Assembly: GCF_050003625.1 (NCBI RefSeq)
Contig: NC_134397.1
Coordinates: 64,516,669 to 64,580,668, forward strand
Length of the DNA: 64,000 nt
Direction: 5' to 3'
DNA from: Haematobia irritans
Taxonomy: Eukaryota > Arthropoda > Insecta > Diptera > Muscidae
In this document: piece by piece, positions 1-15,600 of the stretch
Position numbering within the stretch: position 1 is the first letter of the stretch
Layout: every line of letters starts with the position of its first letter
Program-made: the position numbers and the translations under genes
The notes under the pieces: model-generated
The model's input: only the letters and a program-made list of their open reading frames with translations
The model's database searches: none
What the model was told of the DNA's origin: nothing

Positions 1-381
1 GTATTTGAGTTATTTCCGAATTTATAATTTCAATTTAATTTTTTAACAACAACAATTTTGACTTTTGTACAACAATAAGTGTTGACATTTTGATTAGCCC
101 TCTTAAGCCACCTGATGAGTTAAGGATTCCTTATAAATAATATATCATGGTCCCTACCTTAATATTATTTTTATTTTCAATTGTAGAAATAGTCCTTTGT
201 TTTATTTTTCGTATAAAAAAATATAAAAAAAAATATATTTTTATTTCATTGTATTTCTTTTTTTAATGTTTATCCATCAATCCATATTTATCCGAATCTC
301 CACGTGTGTCTTTTTCTTACCATATGTGTTTGTCTCAACAACATTACTTCGCATGTTTTGCTATTATTGTCTTTATGGCAG

Positions 382-610
382 TCGCAATAATTCTGCGTCT
401 CAAGCGGACTACAACAAAATACCCAAGAATCCAGGCATGCCCCATATGGTAGTACCACCACCCAATGTCAATGGAAATATGAATGGCTCGACAGGACCTA
501 ATGGAGCTGGTGGACCATTTAAACCAGTTCCACCCCCAAAACCGAAGAACTATAGGCCACCATTACAAAATGCCGGAAATGGCAATGGTCCAAATCAATG
601 GGAAAATCAG
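382..610 (+). CDS. pyd: pyd exon: Pro/Asn/Gly-rich linker
   Basis: The exon is bounded by a CAG acceptor ending at 381 and the donor CAG|GTAAG at 611. It reads on from an upstream exon at phase 2 and encodes a disordered linker (SASQADYNKIPKNPGMP, then PPPNVNGN, PVPPPKPKNYRPP). The open frame extends left to 266, but that part is intron: it is T-rich and the protein composition changes abruptly at the acceptor. Confidence 0.8.
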
Positions 611-3600
611 GTAAGTTTTTTTAACATTGGCAATAATTCGTGTACCAAAAAACATCAGTCGTCGATGTTAGCTATTATCAGCAAAGTTTTTTCTTGAGTG
701 TTACCCTACCAATATTTTTGATTTTGCACTTCTTAGAATCTCCATTACGTCGAAAACACAGTCGTATAATATATCTAAAGCTCATGGCTAAGCTTACTTA
801 GCAGAGAATGAAGCCGCCGATTATTTTTGGCGAGTTCAAGACACCACCGATTACCTCAGCTGAAATTTAGCCGTCAATGAATCAAAATACATTCATTTTA
901 ATCTGAAAAAATGCTTATAATAATTTTATTTAAAATTGAATGAAATGTTGAGCAGAGAGAATAAAAACACAAGAGGACGCCGCCGACTAGTCTTTGGCAG
1001 TCGACGCCGCCACTGAATATATCGACTCAAATTTAGCCGCCCAGCAAAAAAATTTGGAAGTTCTTCCAAAGGCACAACTTTAAAAGCACTTCCAGAAGAA
1101 GCATTTCCAATGATGTTCTTTATTTTAACTACCCAGGAAGTTCTTTTAATTCAATTTTTTATAACTTGGTTTTTTCATACTTTTAATGGATAACTTTAAC
1201 TTTTTTGATTTCAAATAGGTTAAAAACGGAGTAAGAATTCATAAAATGGAACAAATCATTTAAATTTTGTCGACAAAAATGCTGAATCCAATCTGAAAAA
1301 ATTGTGCATTTTTGAAAATATTTGAGGTCAAACGTTTCCGACAAGCGTTAGAATCCGTTAAAAATTATAAAAAATTATGAAAATTATTTATTTGACAAAA
1401 TATCACAGAATTTTTTAATTTACATCCAAAACATTGAATTCGGATCACACCTAAAGAAGTGATGCAAATTCAGTGCAACGGCTGTTGAAATGGAGGACTT
1501 CCGTCCTATGACAAGCCCATGTTAAATTCATCGCTTCTGCGTCAATTTGGCACAACTTCCGGATCCAAAAAGAACATTTTCATTACTTTTTTGGCGACGC
1601 TTGTTTTGCTGGGCGCCAATAGCAATTTAATAATTAAAATATTGATATAAATCAGAAAAATGTGTTACTAATTGTTATATTTTTCGCTAAAATTTTGAAC
1701 TTTCACAATCAATTAGTATTAAGTTACTATAATAGTTTTACAAATAATTAGATCAGAAAATTTTAATGAAATGTAAATTTTATTGTAAGATTGGTTGTAC
1801 AACTAATCTTATTACAATTCGGAAAACTTCCAATTGATTTTGTAATGCGCTTTACAGACTATCAGTTATTCCGGACGGAATGTCGGTGTTTGTAAAGAAT
1901 CTTACAGTGTGTCGGATCAATGCGACTTGTCGGCGATGACTAAATAATCGGTAAATGTGTTATCGATCCCATAAACATGCAGCAGTATCGATTATGCCTT
2001 CGGACTTAACTTATAATGTGCTCAACATATGGGATATGTTCGACACGAGCACTGTCGTCCGGAATAACTGATAGTCTGTAAAGCGCAAAAATTGGTCGGC
2101 TTCATTCTCTGTTCAGCAGTCAAAACACCGCTGCCGGTGGCAATAAATTGAGGTGGCAATAAATTGAGTGAATTTTTAATTAAAAAATAATTAATTGACT
2201 TTTTAATCAATCTACACCCTCAAAAAAATAGCTTTCTGTAACATATACCCCAAACACATTCTGCTTCAAGCATATATATTTTCAGGATTGGTCCAAACAA
2301 AATATTGTTTGTATTGGTCAAACCTATTATCTTTCATCTTAGGCATACATTGGTAGAAAAAATTTTAATGAAATTTTCTTTGGGTGGATAAAAATATATG
2401 CACGTTAATTGGTTACTTCCATTCTTGTACTTGCAGCATACTCTCTATGTTTGCATCCAAACATATTATATTTACAAAAGTTTTATGTCCCAAACATAAT
2501 ATGTTATAACATATTAACATATATGTCCCAAATATGTTATGCTAGTATGTTCACATGCTAGCAGTTAAAAATATTGTGATAAAAAATTTGAGTTCCAAAC
2601 ATATCATTTTTACACCCAAACATATGAAAAACAGTCTTTTTCGTCCGTGTAGCAATACTAAGTTAATTAAAAAATGATTGAAACATTTTTAAATTTTTAA
2701 TAAAAAGCACTAAATCGGTTAAGGTGATTTCAAATTGTTATTTTATTAAAGTTAGTTAATAAAAAATTAATTGAGTATTGCAATCAATATCAATTAAATT
2801 TTTAAATGAATAAATTAAAAAAAAATAATTCAAATTTTCTCAAGAAATCAATTACTTTTTCTATGCCCAATTAAAACTGTGATTGATGTTATCATTTTCG
2901 TGATTGAAAACATTTCAATTAAAAAATTAATCGGATTAATAAATTTCTTGATTGAATCAGATAAATATTTTTTTGTGTACGTGCAGGTATTGCCAGTTTA
3001 TTTTATATATGGTCCCAACCCAATTATACTTGTTTGCTGAATAAACATGATTATTCCAATAGATCTCTTGGATTTTATTTATTAAGATATTTCTTTCATT
3101 TTTGCAGGAACCTGGCTCTCCACGTTCACCCAATGGATTTTATTACCCGCCAGCTCCTCAACACCATCACTATGGCCAAACTCCTGGATCTCCACATACA
3201 AATTCAAATATGCAGCCAACATATGGTACCAACAATAATTATGGTCCTCCTAATACTCCTGGTTATCCAACTGCCAATGGTTACAATGGTAATGCTACAT
3301 CTCACCATTATAATGGTGGTAGTGGGACAGGACCTTATATAGCGCCCCACAGGGGTATGCCACCACCCATAGGTAGGTAGTTTTTGCTATTTTTTCTATA
3401 TTCTTAGTAGCCTATTTTGAAATTGTAAAATCAAACTTTAACTAATTAGGTAATCTTCCTCCTCCCCATACCCCGGAACGTCATGGTTTAGATTTGGCCG
3501 GTAGTCGTGAACAACGAGGTTCGGCATTTGAATTATATCGTAAACCACAAATTGGAACTGCGGGACACCATCACAACATGAGGTAAGTTTTTTGCACCTT

Positions 3601-6600
3601 TTTTTTAACTGAATCGTAATGAATTTTGAAAACCAAAAACAATACAAGAAAATCCCTAGTAGCAATTCTTGTGTTGAAAACCATCTGTTATCCAATTAAA
3701 ACAGAAACCCTTCTCCTAAACTGTCACCTGTCGTAAAGTTTTCCCCCCTCTTCTAAACTTACAATTGTGTTAACGAAAAATGTTTTTATTTTTGTTTATT
3801 AATACATTTCGTTTATAAAAATCATACGGAATTACGAATTACGCATACATTTTAAATCAAATCGCTGACATTTTCTAACATCGGTTTAAAGGTCATTGTT
3901 TTGAGTCGTTTTTTTTTCGTTTATCATAATCATGTCAAACTTTGTACATCTACCATTCGTTATTTTGTATTCATAAAAACATTTTCCAAAACAAATTCGA
4001 TTCGATTCATACACATCAAATTAGAACAAAATTCAAATTCATACATCAATAGATATAATTTTTGTTAAGCCCATTCGAAATACAAGATTTTTTTTTGAAA
4101 ATTTTACAGAGAAAATTTGTTGTGCCTTAGTATTCTATACACACTTACACTTAGATAAAAAATTTGTATCTTTTTATATTTTGCAATAACCAATCAAAAA
4201 TAACAAACATTTTTCAAGAAAAATAAAATAAACAATTAATTAATAATCTAAATCGGTCGGCGCACTACTAAATGTTTGGCTATGAGAAAATGTTTCCACG
4301 TTCAAAATGGGATGATATTAGGCCTGCTTTGTTTTTTTTTTTTTAACCGCTGATGACAGTGTTGTACATTTCGGTACTGGCTTATGGAAACAAATACTCT
4401 GTTTTCTTTTAGTCCGTCGAGACTTGGGTATCCAGTAATAAAAGAAAACAAAAAATGCACTATAGTATGTGAAAACTACACTAAAAAAATAAACCCACCC
4501 GAAAGAAAAATGCCAAACGAAAAGAATTTCTTTACAAATTTAAGAAAATATATATTAGACATAATTAATCGTTTTCACTTGTATAAAGCCGTGCCAAAAA
4601 TTTTTTTAATGTAAGGGCTCTTCATAGAATCCCCACCACGTCGAAAACAGTCGTATACCATATATAAATATGAGAAGTTGTACTACGCTACGTTTCTAAA
4701 TTAAAAGGTTGTGAGAGTATGCAAATGTATCCTGCCAACATTTTTTTAATTTGGGGCGCTTCTGAAAATCCCCACTACGTCGAAAACAGTCGTATACGAT
4801 ATCCAAAACTTGTCGAAAAAGCGCCGTCACTATTGAGAAGTTGTACCACGCCAAGTTACTACAAAGAAGTATCGCATGAGTGCAATTATTAGGTGCCCTT
4901 CTGGATACATTTAGAAGGACGCCAATAAGAGCCCCTTCAAACAATCAGAAAATGTGAATTTTAAGATAGTTGTAAAAGAATCATTGTGGTCAAGTAAAAC
5001 ACGATTGTTTAGACGTTTATTTATTTTATTAAACAAAACTATCACTTTATTCCATTTGGAAAGTAAAAAAATCATTATCGTTTTTATTTAAATAAATTAT
5101 AAGAAGCTAGTTGTGCTTAGTGTTTCACAAAATATAAAATGGCTCTTGTAACAATAGTGATGGCAAAATACTTTCATGCGAATAGTGATGGCAAAATACT
5201 ATCACAGTTGGCGATCGTTGCAGTGTCTCTTACGAGTCGGTGGTAGCGATGAGGATGAAATGGAACTTTGCTGGCAAATTTCATAAAAATATTGCTTTTA
5301 GATTTCTACATTTTTTTTAATTCTCTTTTTTTTTTGTTTTTAAATGCAAATGTCACATAACCCATAGAATGTCCCTATCGCTACAAAATCCACAACAGCT
5401 ATTTTCGATTTCCAAGTAATGCTGATGTACTAGAAAAAATGTCACTTTTTTCCATTTTGAATTTAGTCAACTTTTGACCAAAATACCTTTCACAATTTCA
5501 AGTATATTGTGAATATCATACAACAGTGATGGCAAATTTTTTTCAAAATTTTTGGTACATTTCCCCATCCAAGTTGACGATTGTTATCTATGGTAGCGAT
5601 GGAGTGTTAAGAGTCTATGGTAGCGATGGAGATAAAATCGAACTTTAAAATGCTAGCAGACGAAAATGTCGTAGTTTGAAATACAAAAATATAACAGACA
5701 CCGGCTGTTTTTTTTTTAGAAAACTCTGTTCTATGAGTTTGTTAACTACACTCGTTTCGACATAAGGGTATCGATTAAATTTGCAATACTTTGCGAAAAT
5801 AAAAAACTCTTCCATCTCTATTTTTAGTTTAGAAATCCACAACACCAACCATTGCCAAACATTTTAGTGCGTATACCACGAAAGAGATCGTTATCACCAG
5901 TGCTGAAACATAAAATAAACTTTAATCATTTATTTAAACGAAAATAAAACATTTTTCGGGTTAACGTATTGTATGTATTTATAATACTTTAAAGTCTAAC
6001 CTCAATTTTTCCGGTTGGGGTTTTAAGCTAAATTTGTTATCATTTAGAATTTTTTTATGGTCTCAATTGCATTAACATAAAAACATATTTTAATAATTTT
6101 TTAGATATTCTTTAAAAGGTTTTGGTAAAAAATGTCTTAATGTCATTTATAAAAAAAAATTTAAAAGAATTCTTTATGCTCTTATAAAATGATAAAACTA
6201 ACCCCTGAATATTTTTTTCTAAATATAGCTAATAAAAAATATTAATCATTTCTCTTGAAGACCACCATACATTTGCTTTAATTTTATACTACATATAATC
6301 ATATTTGGTGCATTTTATTTGGGTCAAAGGGCTTTAACCATTTTTCTATTATGTTGTTTTTGAATTGAAACCTTTTCAAATGAATAAAAATTCTCTTGTT
6401 TTCTATTCAATTGGTATTTGCAAAATAAAGATCAAATTTTTTTTGTGTAAGTTATATTTTGAATGATAATTATCAATATGAGCGTAATATTCCAGGAATC
6501 GAAACAGTCCAAGACTTCAAATATATATTTAAAAACAATTATGTGCGCGATTTTCTTCGAATTCTTTCTAAGCTTTATTTCAGTATGTTGTTTTCTTTTT

Positions 6601-9600
6601 TTTTTTTTTGTACAAGTATTTCGGATAGAAATTATATAAAGGAAGCGATTTTTCAATGCAAAGATTTTATTTTGCAATTATTCAAATAAAATTACATACC
6701 GCATTTTATATGGCTACTTATATCAGGATTATAACGATAGCGTAAATAAGCAACAAAGCTTCTCTCTAACTTCTCAGTGGATCGTGTGAAATTTTTCTGG
6801 GGCGGCTATTGACATTCATGAGAAAGAAGAGAGAGAGGAATGAAGTCGTCGAGTTACGCTGTCGGTTTTAATGGCCGATGACTATATGACAGAATGAAGC
6901 CGCCGATTTATAGCATTCCGAAAAATTAATTTTGCAAACAACTTTGCTTCGTAGAGATGAATAAACTATACGTTTGATTGTATAATTAATTGTACAATTA
7001 ATCCCTTCGCCGATTTTAGGTGCCACAGCAGAGAATGAAGCCGACCCATTTTTTATTGGCGGCGGCTGATACCAAAATTTTGTCTCTGCTGGCTTAACGG
7101 CTAAACCGATATAAATTTTTATATTCGGCGGCGAACATATTTTTCATATCTTTTGAGCAAGATTTTTGCGAAATTATTATAGAAACCTAATATCGAATAA
7201 TTGTGTATCGAAAGTTTATAATTTTTGGCGGAAAATATAACAATTATTAATAATTTTTTTTTCTGTTTTTAATAAATATTTTTTATTAATTGGCTAAATT
7301 TGAGACGAGATGAGTCGACATTTCGGCGGCTGCGTCGACCGCCAAGAAATAGTCGGCGGCGGCTAAAATCAACGGCGCGATTCGGCGGCTTCATTCTCTG
7401 TGCCACAGGCTATTTTTCGTCATTCGACACGGCGCCACGTTACTATATTAAATTATGCACAGAAGGGATGAATCCCTGCCAACATTTTTTGAATTTGGGG
7501 GCGCTTCAGAGAATCCCCACTACGTCGAAAACAGTCGTATACGATATCCAAAACTCCTCCGCCGTCACTATTGAGAAGTTGTACCACGCCAAGTTACTAC
7601 GAAAAAGTATCGCATGAGTGCAATTATTAGGAGCCCTTCTGGATACATTTAGAAGGACGCCAATAAGAGCCCCTTCAAACAATCAGACAAAGTGCATTTT
7701 AAGATAGTTGTAAAAGAATCATTGTGGTCAAGTAAAACACGATTGTTTAGATGCTTATTAATTTTATGAAACATTTATAAATTCTCATAAATATAACATT
7801 TATACGGCTATCACATTTAACACATTTTTATGCATTAATAAGAGATTGATGTTGAGTTACAAGTTTAAGTTAAATGTTGTAGCGTCTATCAGCCAATACT
7901 TTTATTCCCAATGGAGGCAGGGTGTCTGGAAAAATATTTGAAAAACTATCACTTTATTCCATTTGGAAATTAAAAAATTGTTCACCAATTTACTTTTCAC
8001 AATTTTAAGCGTAATAACTATGTTTTCAGCGCTTTATTTTCGTTTTCATTGAATTAAATTATAATAAGCCAGTTGCGCTTGGTGTTTCACAAAATATAAA
8101 ATGTAACAATAGTGATGGCAAAATACTTTCATGCGAATAGTGATGGCAAAATACTATCACAGTTGGCGATTGTTGCAGTGTCACTTACGAGTCTGTGGTA
8201 GCGATGAGGATGAAATGGAACATTGAAATGCTGGCAGGGAATAATGTGCCCTTCGCTCTATACTTTTATTCGTATAAAATGCCTTTCTCTAAAGTGCATC
8301 TTATCGCCGTCAAAGAATGAATAGTCGGCTCATCTCGACTCATTTTTAGCCACCAATTAATTTCTTATATAAATCAATAGACTAGGATTTATATAAGAAA
8401 TTTTTTTAATAATTGTTGTAATTTTTGCCAACATTTTGAATCATCCACACAACTCTTTAATAATTTTGCAAAAATTTACATTTTGAATGAAATGTAAAAT
8501 AGATTTTGTGATTGGTTGTACAACTAATCTCATGATCATTTGGATAATCAAATTGATTTTATAATGGATAATTGTCCGCCACCGAATTGACAAATTTATG
8601 TCGGCTTAGCTCTCAAGCCGCCGGAGGCAAACATTTAGAGTCAGCGGCCACCAACAAAAATGGGTCGGCTTCATTCTCTGGTCAAGAAACAGACGATAAA
8701 ATGCAAAGATAATATGTTTAAAAAGATATGATTTCCCAAAATGTGAGATAAAGTCTTTTGAATTTGAACAAAGTATTGGGAAAATTGTGAATTTTTCACT
8801 GTTGAAAACACGATCTTTTATTTAGAAAAAAAAATATTACCATCGAATCTAAAATACTTGTACAAATGTCCACAACATACTCGTAACCTTTTCCCCAACT
8901 ATCCCATTTTATATTTCTTCACACTTTACAAAAAAATCTTCTATCCATTCACCACCAAACGAAAAACAATTTCTAAATTCCACAACCAACAAATTTAAAA
9001 TCTTTAGCGAAATGGAGTCTTACGATCAACAACAAATCTACGATGATTACTATGCTATGCCTCCGCCACAACATCCACCGCCAAGATCTCGTTCAGTTCC
9101 AAGATATCCAAATGAACGACCACCACATGCCCAAGATCCAAACTATTATAGTTATGGGCCACAAGAAAAGCCGCCACCATTGCCTCCTTCTCATCCACAC
9201 TATCAACAGCAGTATTATAATGAAAATGATATGCCACCACCCTTGCCACATAAAATCAAAAAGAAATCGGTTTTAAAGAGCCCTTTGACGGCCATTAAAA
9301 ATGCCTTTATGAAGGGCACACGGCCCTTGAGACGCATTAACAGTCTGGTAGATCCAGATCGCAAACCTAGTAAATCTGCTTTGAGAAGACAAAATTCAAT
9401 GTTGGAGAGAGGTATGCAAAGACCATATTATCCTGACGAATATCCTACATATCCGGCAGCCTTTGATGAGCGATATTATAATGGCCGGGGTCGAAGTGTA
9501 CCCGTGCGAGGCCGTGACCAACAACAGTATTATGATCAAATTCCACAAAATGCTTATGCTACTGGAGCATATCCTTCACCGGATGCTATGAATAGCACTT

Positions 9601-12600
9601 ATCAGAATTTGGGTGAAGAGGATATTTATGGTCACATGGGTACCGTACCAGGAAGGGAACGTATGACAAGTCAACGGCCCCCATATGATCAATATGGGTA
9701 TGCCGATCAGGATGATATCTATGCCAATCGAGCTTGTATAGATTTGGAAAGAAGACAAATGGAAGCAGCCCAGACTCGTAATGGCAAAAGAATTGTGAGG
9801 CGTCATAGTACAACCACGGCGGATCGTTCACAAGGACGTAGACCTCCAATGGCAGCAAGCCCCCAAACCAATTATGATCAAGATGACATCTATCAAAGCA
9901 AGCAGGGCGCTTATATGCTTGACAATCAACGCAGAGCTCCAAACTCAGAGGTTATGGCTCGCCGCCGATTCTATCCGGGAGCGGCTAATGAACAGGCAGA
10001 AATCCATGAGCCCGTTTATCAGTCCCGACGCGAAATGCAGCGAGAGATGCAAAGGAATCATTTGTATCAAACTAAAAAAGAAATGCAAGATCGCATATCT
10101 CAGGGCAAACGGGAAATGGAAAGAGAATTTAGTCCTCAAAGTGGTAGCCAATCGGAAAAAGAAGATAAATCCGAGAAGGAGCCCATTTACCAATCTCGCC
10201 GAGAAATGGTAAAGGAGAGTGCCTTGAAAACCAGAGCCCAACTCAGGGAACAAATATATCAAACCCGAAGAGAGGCTTTAGACAGCATGGCAGAGCCTTC
10301 GTATATCTCGAAGAGAGACATGGGAAGGCCTGAACCTATTTATGAGTCTAAGGAAGAGAGTATTCTACAATCCCGGGAAAATGAAACGGACGAAAAGAAG
10401 GAAGGTAAAACGGAAATAAATACCCAAGCGGAGATCAACCATCAAGGAGAAGATACGGAGACTGTAGATCACCGTCTAAGTTCCAGTGAGTTACAAAAAT
10501 CTTCGGATACCGTCATTGAAATCTCATCACCCATACAAACAGCTCCATTGGCCCAAACTGATGAAGATGATTTTGAGATGGGAGGAGTATCAAAAGATTT
10601 CGATAGAACCGATATGCATACGATCATAGAGAATCAACACAATATGGGTATGCTGGAACAAACTGAAATTCCAGCAGCAAATGATACTCAGGATATATCC
10701 GATGATGTTTTCGAGACACCTCAAGCAGTATCATCACCTCTGGTAGTTGAGGGACCGCCCATTGAGCCTTTGGAACCGCCCAAACCTACTTTACCCCTAA
10801 CACCGCGATCTACTCGAGCCCCTTTTCATATTTCGAATATCTTAAAACGAACGGGGCCACCTCCATTGAAAAAACTAAGCGATAGTCGAACATCCATAGA
10901 AACGCATTACACCTCACAGGCTAGCTTGCCTGTAGGCCCTCCTAACGCCACTAGTACCCCCTATACAAGTAACATGTCTCTGCCCATTGCAGGGCCTGTA
11001 CCAACATCGGCACCATCAGCTGCTAGTGTACCAGGCAAAGGATCATTCCCATCAGTGCCAAGAGAACCTACAACGTGTCGTGGTATATTCGACTCAAATG
11101 GCGGCACTTTAGCCGATAATGTGTGGAATGTTTCATTGCATATACCACCAGGTGCCATAGCACCGGGTGTACGACAAGAAATCTATTTTACCGTGAGTGA
11201 TCCACGTATGGGTCAAGCTGTTGGTGGCCCACCATTGGATATGGAAAACGGTTTGTTCTAATTCTCTACTGTTCTCACCTACTACTACACCTCTTAAAAA
11301 ACAACTGTCTGTCTAGCAACCCTTTTTTGTTAAGTATTTTTTTTTTTCAAATTTTTATTAAAAATTATATTTTTAATTTTGTAAATTTTTATAAGGAAAA
11401 AAATAAGTGATTTTTTTGTTATTTTCATTGTTTATTTTGCATACCACTTGATTTATTCTACATTTGTGTATTTGTATCTATCTTTTAGAGAACTAAATGT
11501 ATTTTTGTTGCATGAACATTTCTTTTAACACCATTTATTTATGTATTTAGCCATTTGTCTTGAATATCCTTACATTTTCTTCATATTTTACTAACCGTAT
11601 TGAATTATAGTACTAACTAATAAGGAAAACAGTAATTATCTATTGAATTTTCAATACGAAATCAATATGTGGAGATTTATATTTGAGATTTTATTTTTTT
11701 ATTAAACACAAAAGTCAATCTCAAATATTGGATCAATAAATTTTTTATTTTTGCTTCGGTCATTGATACTATCTTTATCGTAATTGAAGAAGTTTCAATT
11801 AAAAAATTATAGGATCAATTAAATTTGTGATTGAATCCAACAAATATTTTTTCTGTGTCTTTTGAACATACGATTGTGTACCTTGGTTTTTATATAAAAA
11901 AAATACTTGAAAAATATTTGAATTCAACCCAAATGTGGACTCGCAGAAAATTTTCTTTTTTTAGCACAACTCACAATTTTGTGATAACAAGCTTACTCCT
12001 AAATATTCTTTACTGTGTTAAAAATCGTTGCAGGTCTTTTTATCATTTTTGTAACAAATGTTTGCGTCTGACTGTCTGCAAATAGCAATCACTGACTGCA
12101 TGTTTTTAGCAAACGAATTACTGTTATTTTAACAGTACTGCACTACCAAATGTTTTAGTTCGACTTAAGCAAACAAAAATTGTTATCTAAGGATTAGAAT
12201 AAAGGCGAGGGAAATAGTTCCCCGACAGCATTTCATGTGAAACCAAGAACATACCCCAAACTGATTGCTGAAAAGGCAAACATTGTCTCGATCACTCTAA
12301 CACATTATTTTATTTTGACTAAAACAAACAAAAAATGTTATCTTGGGTTTTTCGTAACACAATGAAAGCAATACATTAAGAATATGTCCTTATTTGGTAA
12401 AAAATCTAAACATTTCTCAAATCAAGACATAACTGCAAAGAAATTTTTCCCTTATGGCATTTAGGAGCTTTTAAGAAGATTACTGGGCCGGAATATATAA
12501 AAAAACTTATTTTGGTTCTTGCAAATCCTTTTTTCTCTAAGCAGAACAACAGTCACTCCTTTTTCTATGAATGCTGTAATGTAGTTCGATTTTGCAAAGC

Positions 12601-15600
12601 AGAAATATCACCATATTATTTAAAATTTTAATTTAAATTAAACAAGTATATACGGCCGTAAGTTCGGCCAGGCCGAATCTTATGTACCCTCCACGATGGA
12701 TTGCGTAGAAACTTCTACTAAAGACTGTCGTCCACAATCGAATTACTTGGGCTGCGGTAACTCTTGCCGATGACAACGTATCTTAAAACTTCTTAACACC
12801 GTCTTCTCAATTGTAAGTTAGTCCATATTAAACAAAAACAAGTATATACGGCCGTAAGTTCGGCCAGGCCGAAGCTTATGTACCCTCCACCATGGATTGC
12901 GTAGAAACTTCTAATGATACTACTTGCCGATGGCAAGGTATCTTAAAACTTCCGAACCACATATACCACATAGTCCATACGCGCTATATATTAAACCAAA
13001 AAAAAGTCCGATTAAATACGTATATTATTAAGTTTAAAGTTTCTATAGAAATAAAATTTTGACAAAATAAAATTTTGACAACATTTTCTATAGAAGTAAA
13101 ATTTGACAAAATTTTCTATAGAAATAAAATTTGGAAAAAATTTTCTATAGAAATAAAATTCTGACAAAATTTTCTATAGAAATAAAATTTTGACAAAATT
13201 GTCTATAGAAATAACATTTTGACAAAATTTTCTATAGAAATAAAAGTTCGACAAAATTTTCTATAGAAATAACATTTTGACAATGTTTTCTATAAAAATA
13301 AAATTTTGGTAGATTATTTTTTGCTTGAGTGGCAACCATGATTATGAACCGATATGGACCAATTATTGTGGGATTGGGGATCGGCTATATATAACTATAG
13401 ACCGATATGGACCAATTTTGGCATGGTTATTAGAGACCCTGTACTAACACCATGTACCAAATTTCAATCGGATCGGATGAATTTTGATCCTTCGAGAGGC
13501 TCCGGAGATCAAATCTGGGGAACGGTTTATATGGGGGCTATATACAATTATGGACCGATATGGACCAATTTTTGCATGGTTGTTAGATACCATATACTAA
13601 CACCACGTACCAAATTTCAACCGGATCGGATGAATTTTGCTCCTTCAAGAGGCTCCGGAGGTCAAATCTGTGGATCGGTTTATACACCCTCACAAAAAAT
13701 CGCTTCTGTAATATATACTCCCAAACATATTTTGCTTCAAGCATATACATTTTTGGGTATTGCCCAAACATTTATATGTTTGATCTCTTCCAATATATAA
13801 TATGTTTGAAAGCATATTGGTCTAAACAATATATGTTTGGGTAGTCTAAGTTCCAAACATTTTGTATTTTTGCATCCAAATTCAATAATGTTGTCTTCCA
13901 AAAAACAATATGTTATTATGTGAACATGTAATATGTTTGGAAGCATTTTGCACCCAAAAATATTATATGCTTAAAAAAATTCTCCCAAACAATATTGTGC
14001 TCAAAATTTTATTTATTTATTTATATATTTACAATCATAATGAATTATGAAAATAAACAGGTAATATAGGTGCTAACAACATAGGTTTTCGACCTGAATG
14101 CTCAAAATTTTGTTTCTGCCCAATTGTATATTCCCCCACATCTTTCTCACTTCCACGAGATTTTTTAGTTCTTAGCAACTTTTTCTGTAATACAAACATT
14201 GTAGAAGAAACTATTCAATTGTATGATTTTTTTTATTTTAATTTTACCTTTTGCCGGACGGGGATTCGAACAGCGGACCACACAGTTTGTAAGGATCAAA
14301 GAAGTAGCTGATCAATTGCCCAAGGGAAAATAAAATGTTAATTTTGTAATAACAAGCAACAACCACCAACTTAATTCAATATCGCTCCCTGTTAAATAGC
14401 GCTCCAAGCTACTAAACACATATATGTTTATAGGCTATTTCTAAATTAATATATGTTTGCATCCAAGCATATTATATTTACAAACATTTTATGTCCCAAA
14501 CATAATATATTCTAACATATTAACATATATGTCCCAAACATGTTATGCAAGTTTATGAACATTATATGCTTGCATTCAAAAATATTGTGTTTAAAAATTT
14601 GTGTTCCAAACATATAATGTTTATAGCCAAACATATGAAAAACAGTCTTTTTCATCCGTGTAGAGATCGGTTTAACAGGTTGACTGATAAGTCCCCGGTC
14701 TGACACATAGATGGCGTCGCTAGTATTGAATGCATATTAATTTTATATAGTACACAGAAAAAAAATTTCACGAAAATTTTTCCAATAAACATTTTAATTG
14801 AGTTTTAAAAAATATTCAATTAAAAATTTAATTGAATGAACAAATTTTTTAATTGATACAAAAATCAATCGCAAAAATTAATAGTATCAATTAATTTTTT
14901 AATTGGATCAATTAATTTTTTAATTGACCTTCAATTAATTTTTTAATTGATACTATCATTTCTGTGATTGAAGACATTTCAATTAAAAAATTAATTGGAT
15001 CAATTAATTTCGTGATTGAATCAGAAATTTTTTTTTGTGTGTACCAACCTTCAAATGATTCGTCTTTTGTGAAGCAACTTTTGTTATTATGAAAAAAAAT
15101 GTAAAAAAAAGGAATTTCTTGTTTTGATAAAATACTGTTTTCTGAAGGGGAAAAATACGGTGGAAACAAAAACTTGGCTTGATAATGAGTTTCCGGACTC
15201 TGCCCCAGGGAAATCAACAATAATTGATTGGTATGCAAAATTCAAGCGTGGACGGTGAACGCAGTGGACACCCGAAATAGGTGGCTACCGACGAAAACAT
15301 TAAAAAAAATCCACAAAATGATTTTGAACGACCGTAAAATGAAGTTGATCGAGATAGCAGAGACCTTAAAAATATCAAAGGAACGTGTTGGTTATATCAT
15401 TCATCAATATTTGGATATGCGGAAGCTCTGTGCAAAATGGGTGCCGCGCGAGCTCACATTTGACCAAAAACAACAACGTGTTCATTATTTTGCAGCTGTT
15501 AACTCGTAATACACCCGAGTTTTTCCGCCGATATATGACAATGGATGAAACATGGCTCCATCACTACACTCCTGTGTCCAATCGACAGTCGGCTGACTGG

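Noticed and set aside
4384..4614. 76-codon plus-strand frame in a pyd intron (METNTLFSFSPSRLG)
   Set aside because: Lys/Asn/Ile-rich with no motif; ends in a repeat fragment; a chance frame in AT-rich intron.
13030..13310. CRISPR-like array
   Set aside because: A minisatellite with imperfect head-to-tail units and no spacers, in an animal genome.
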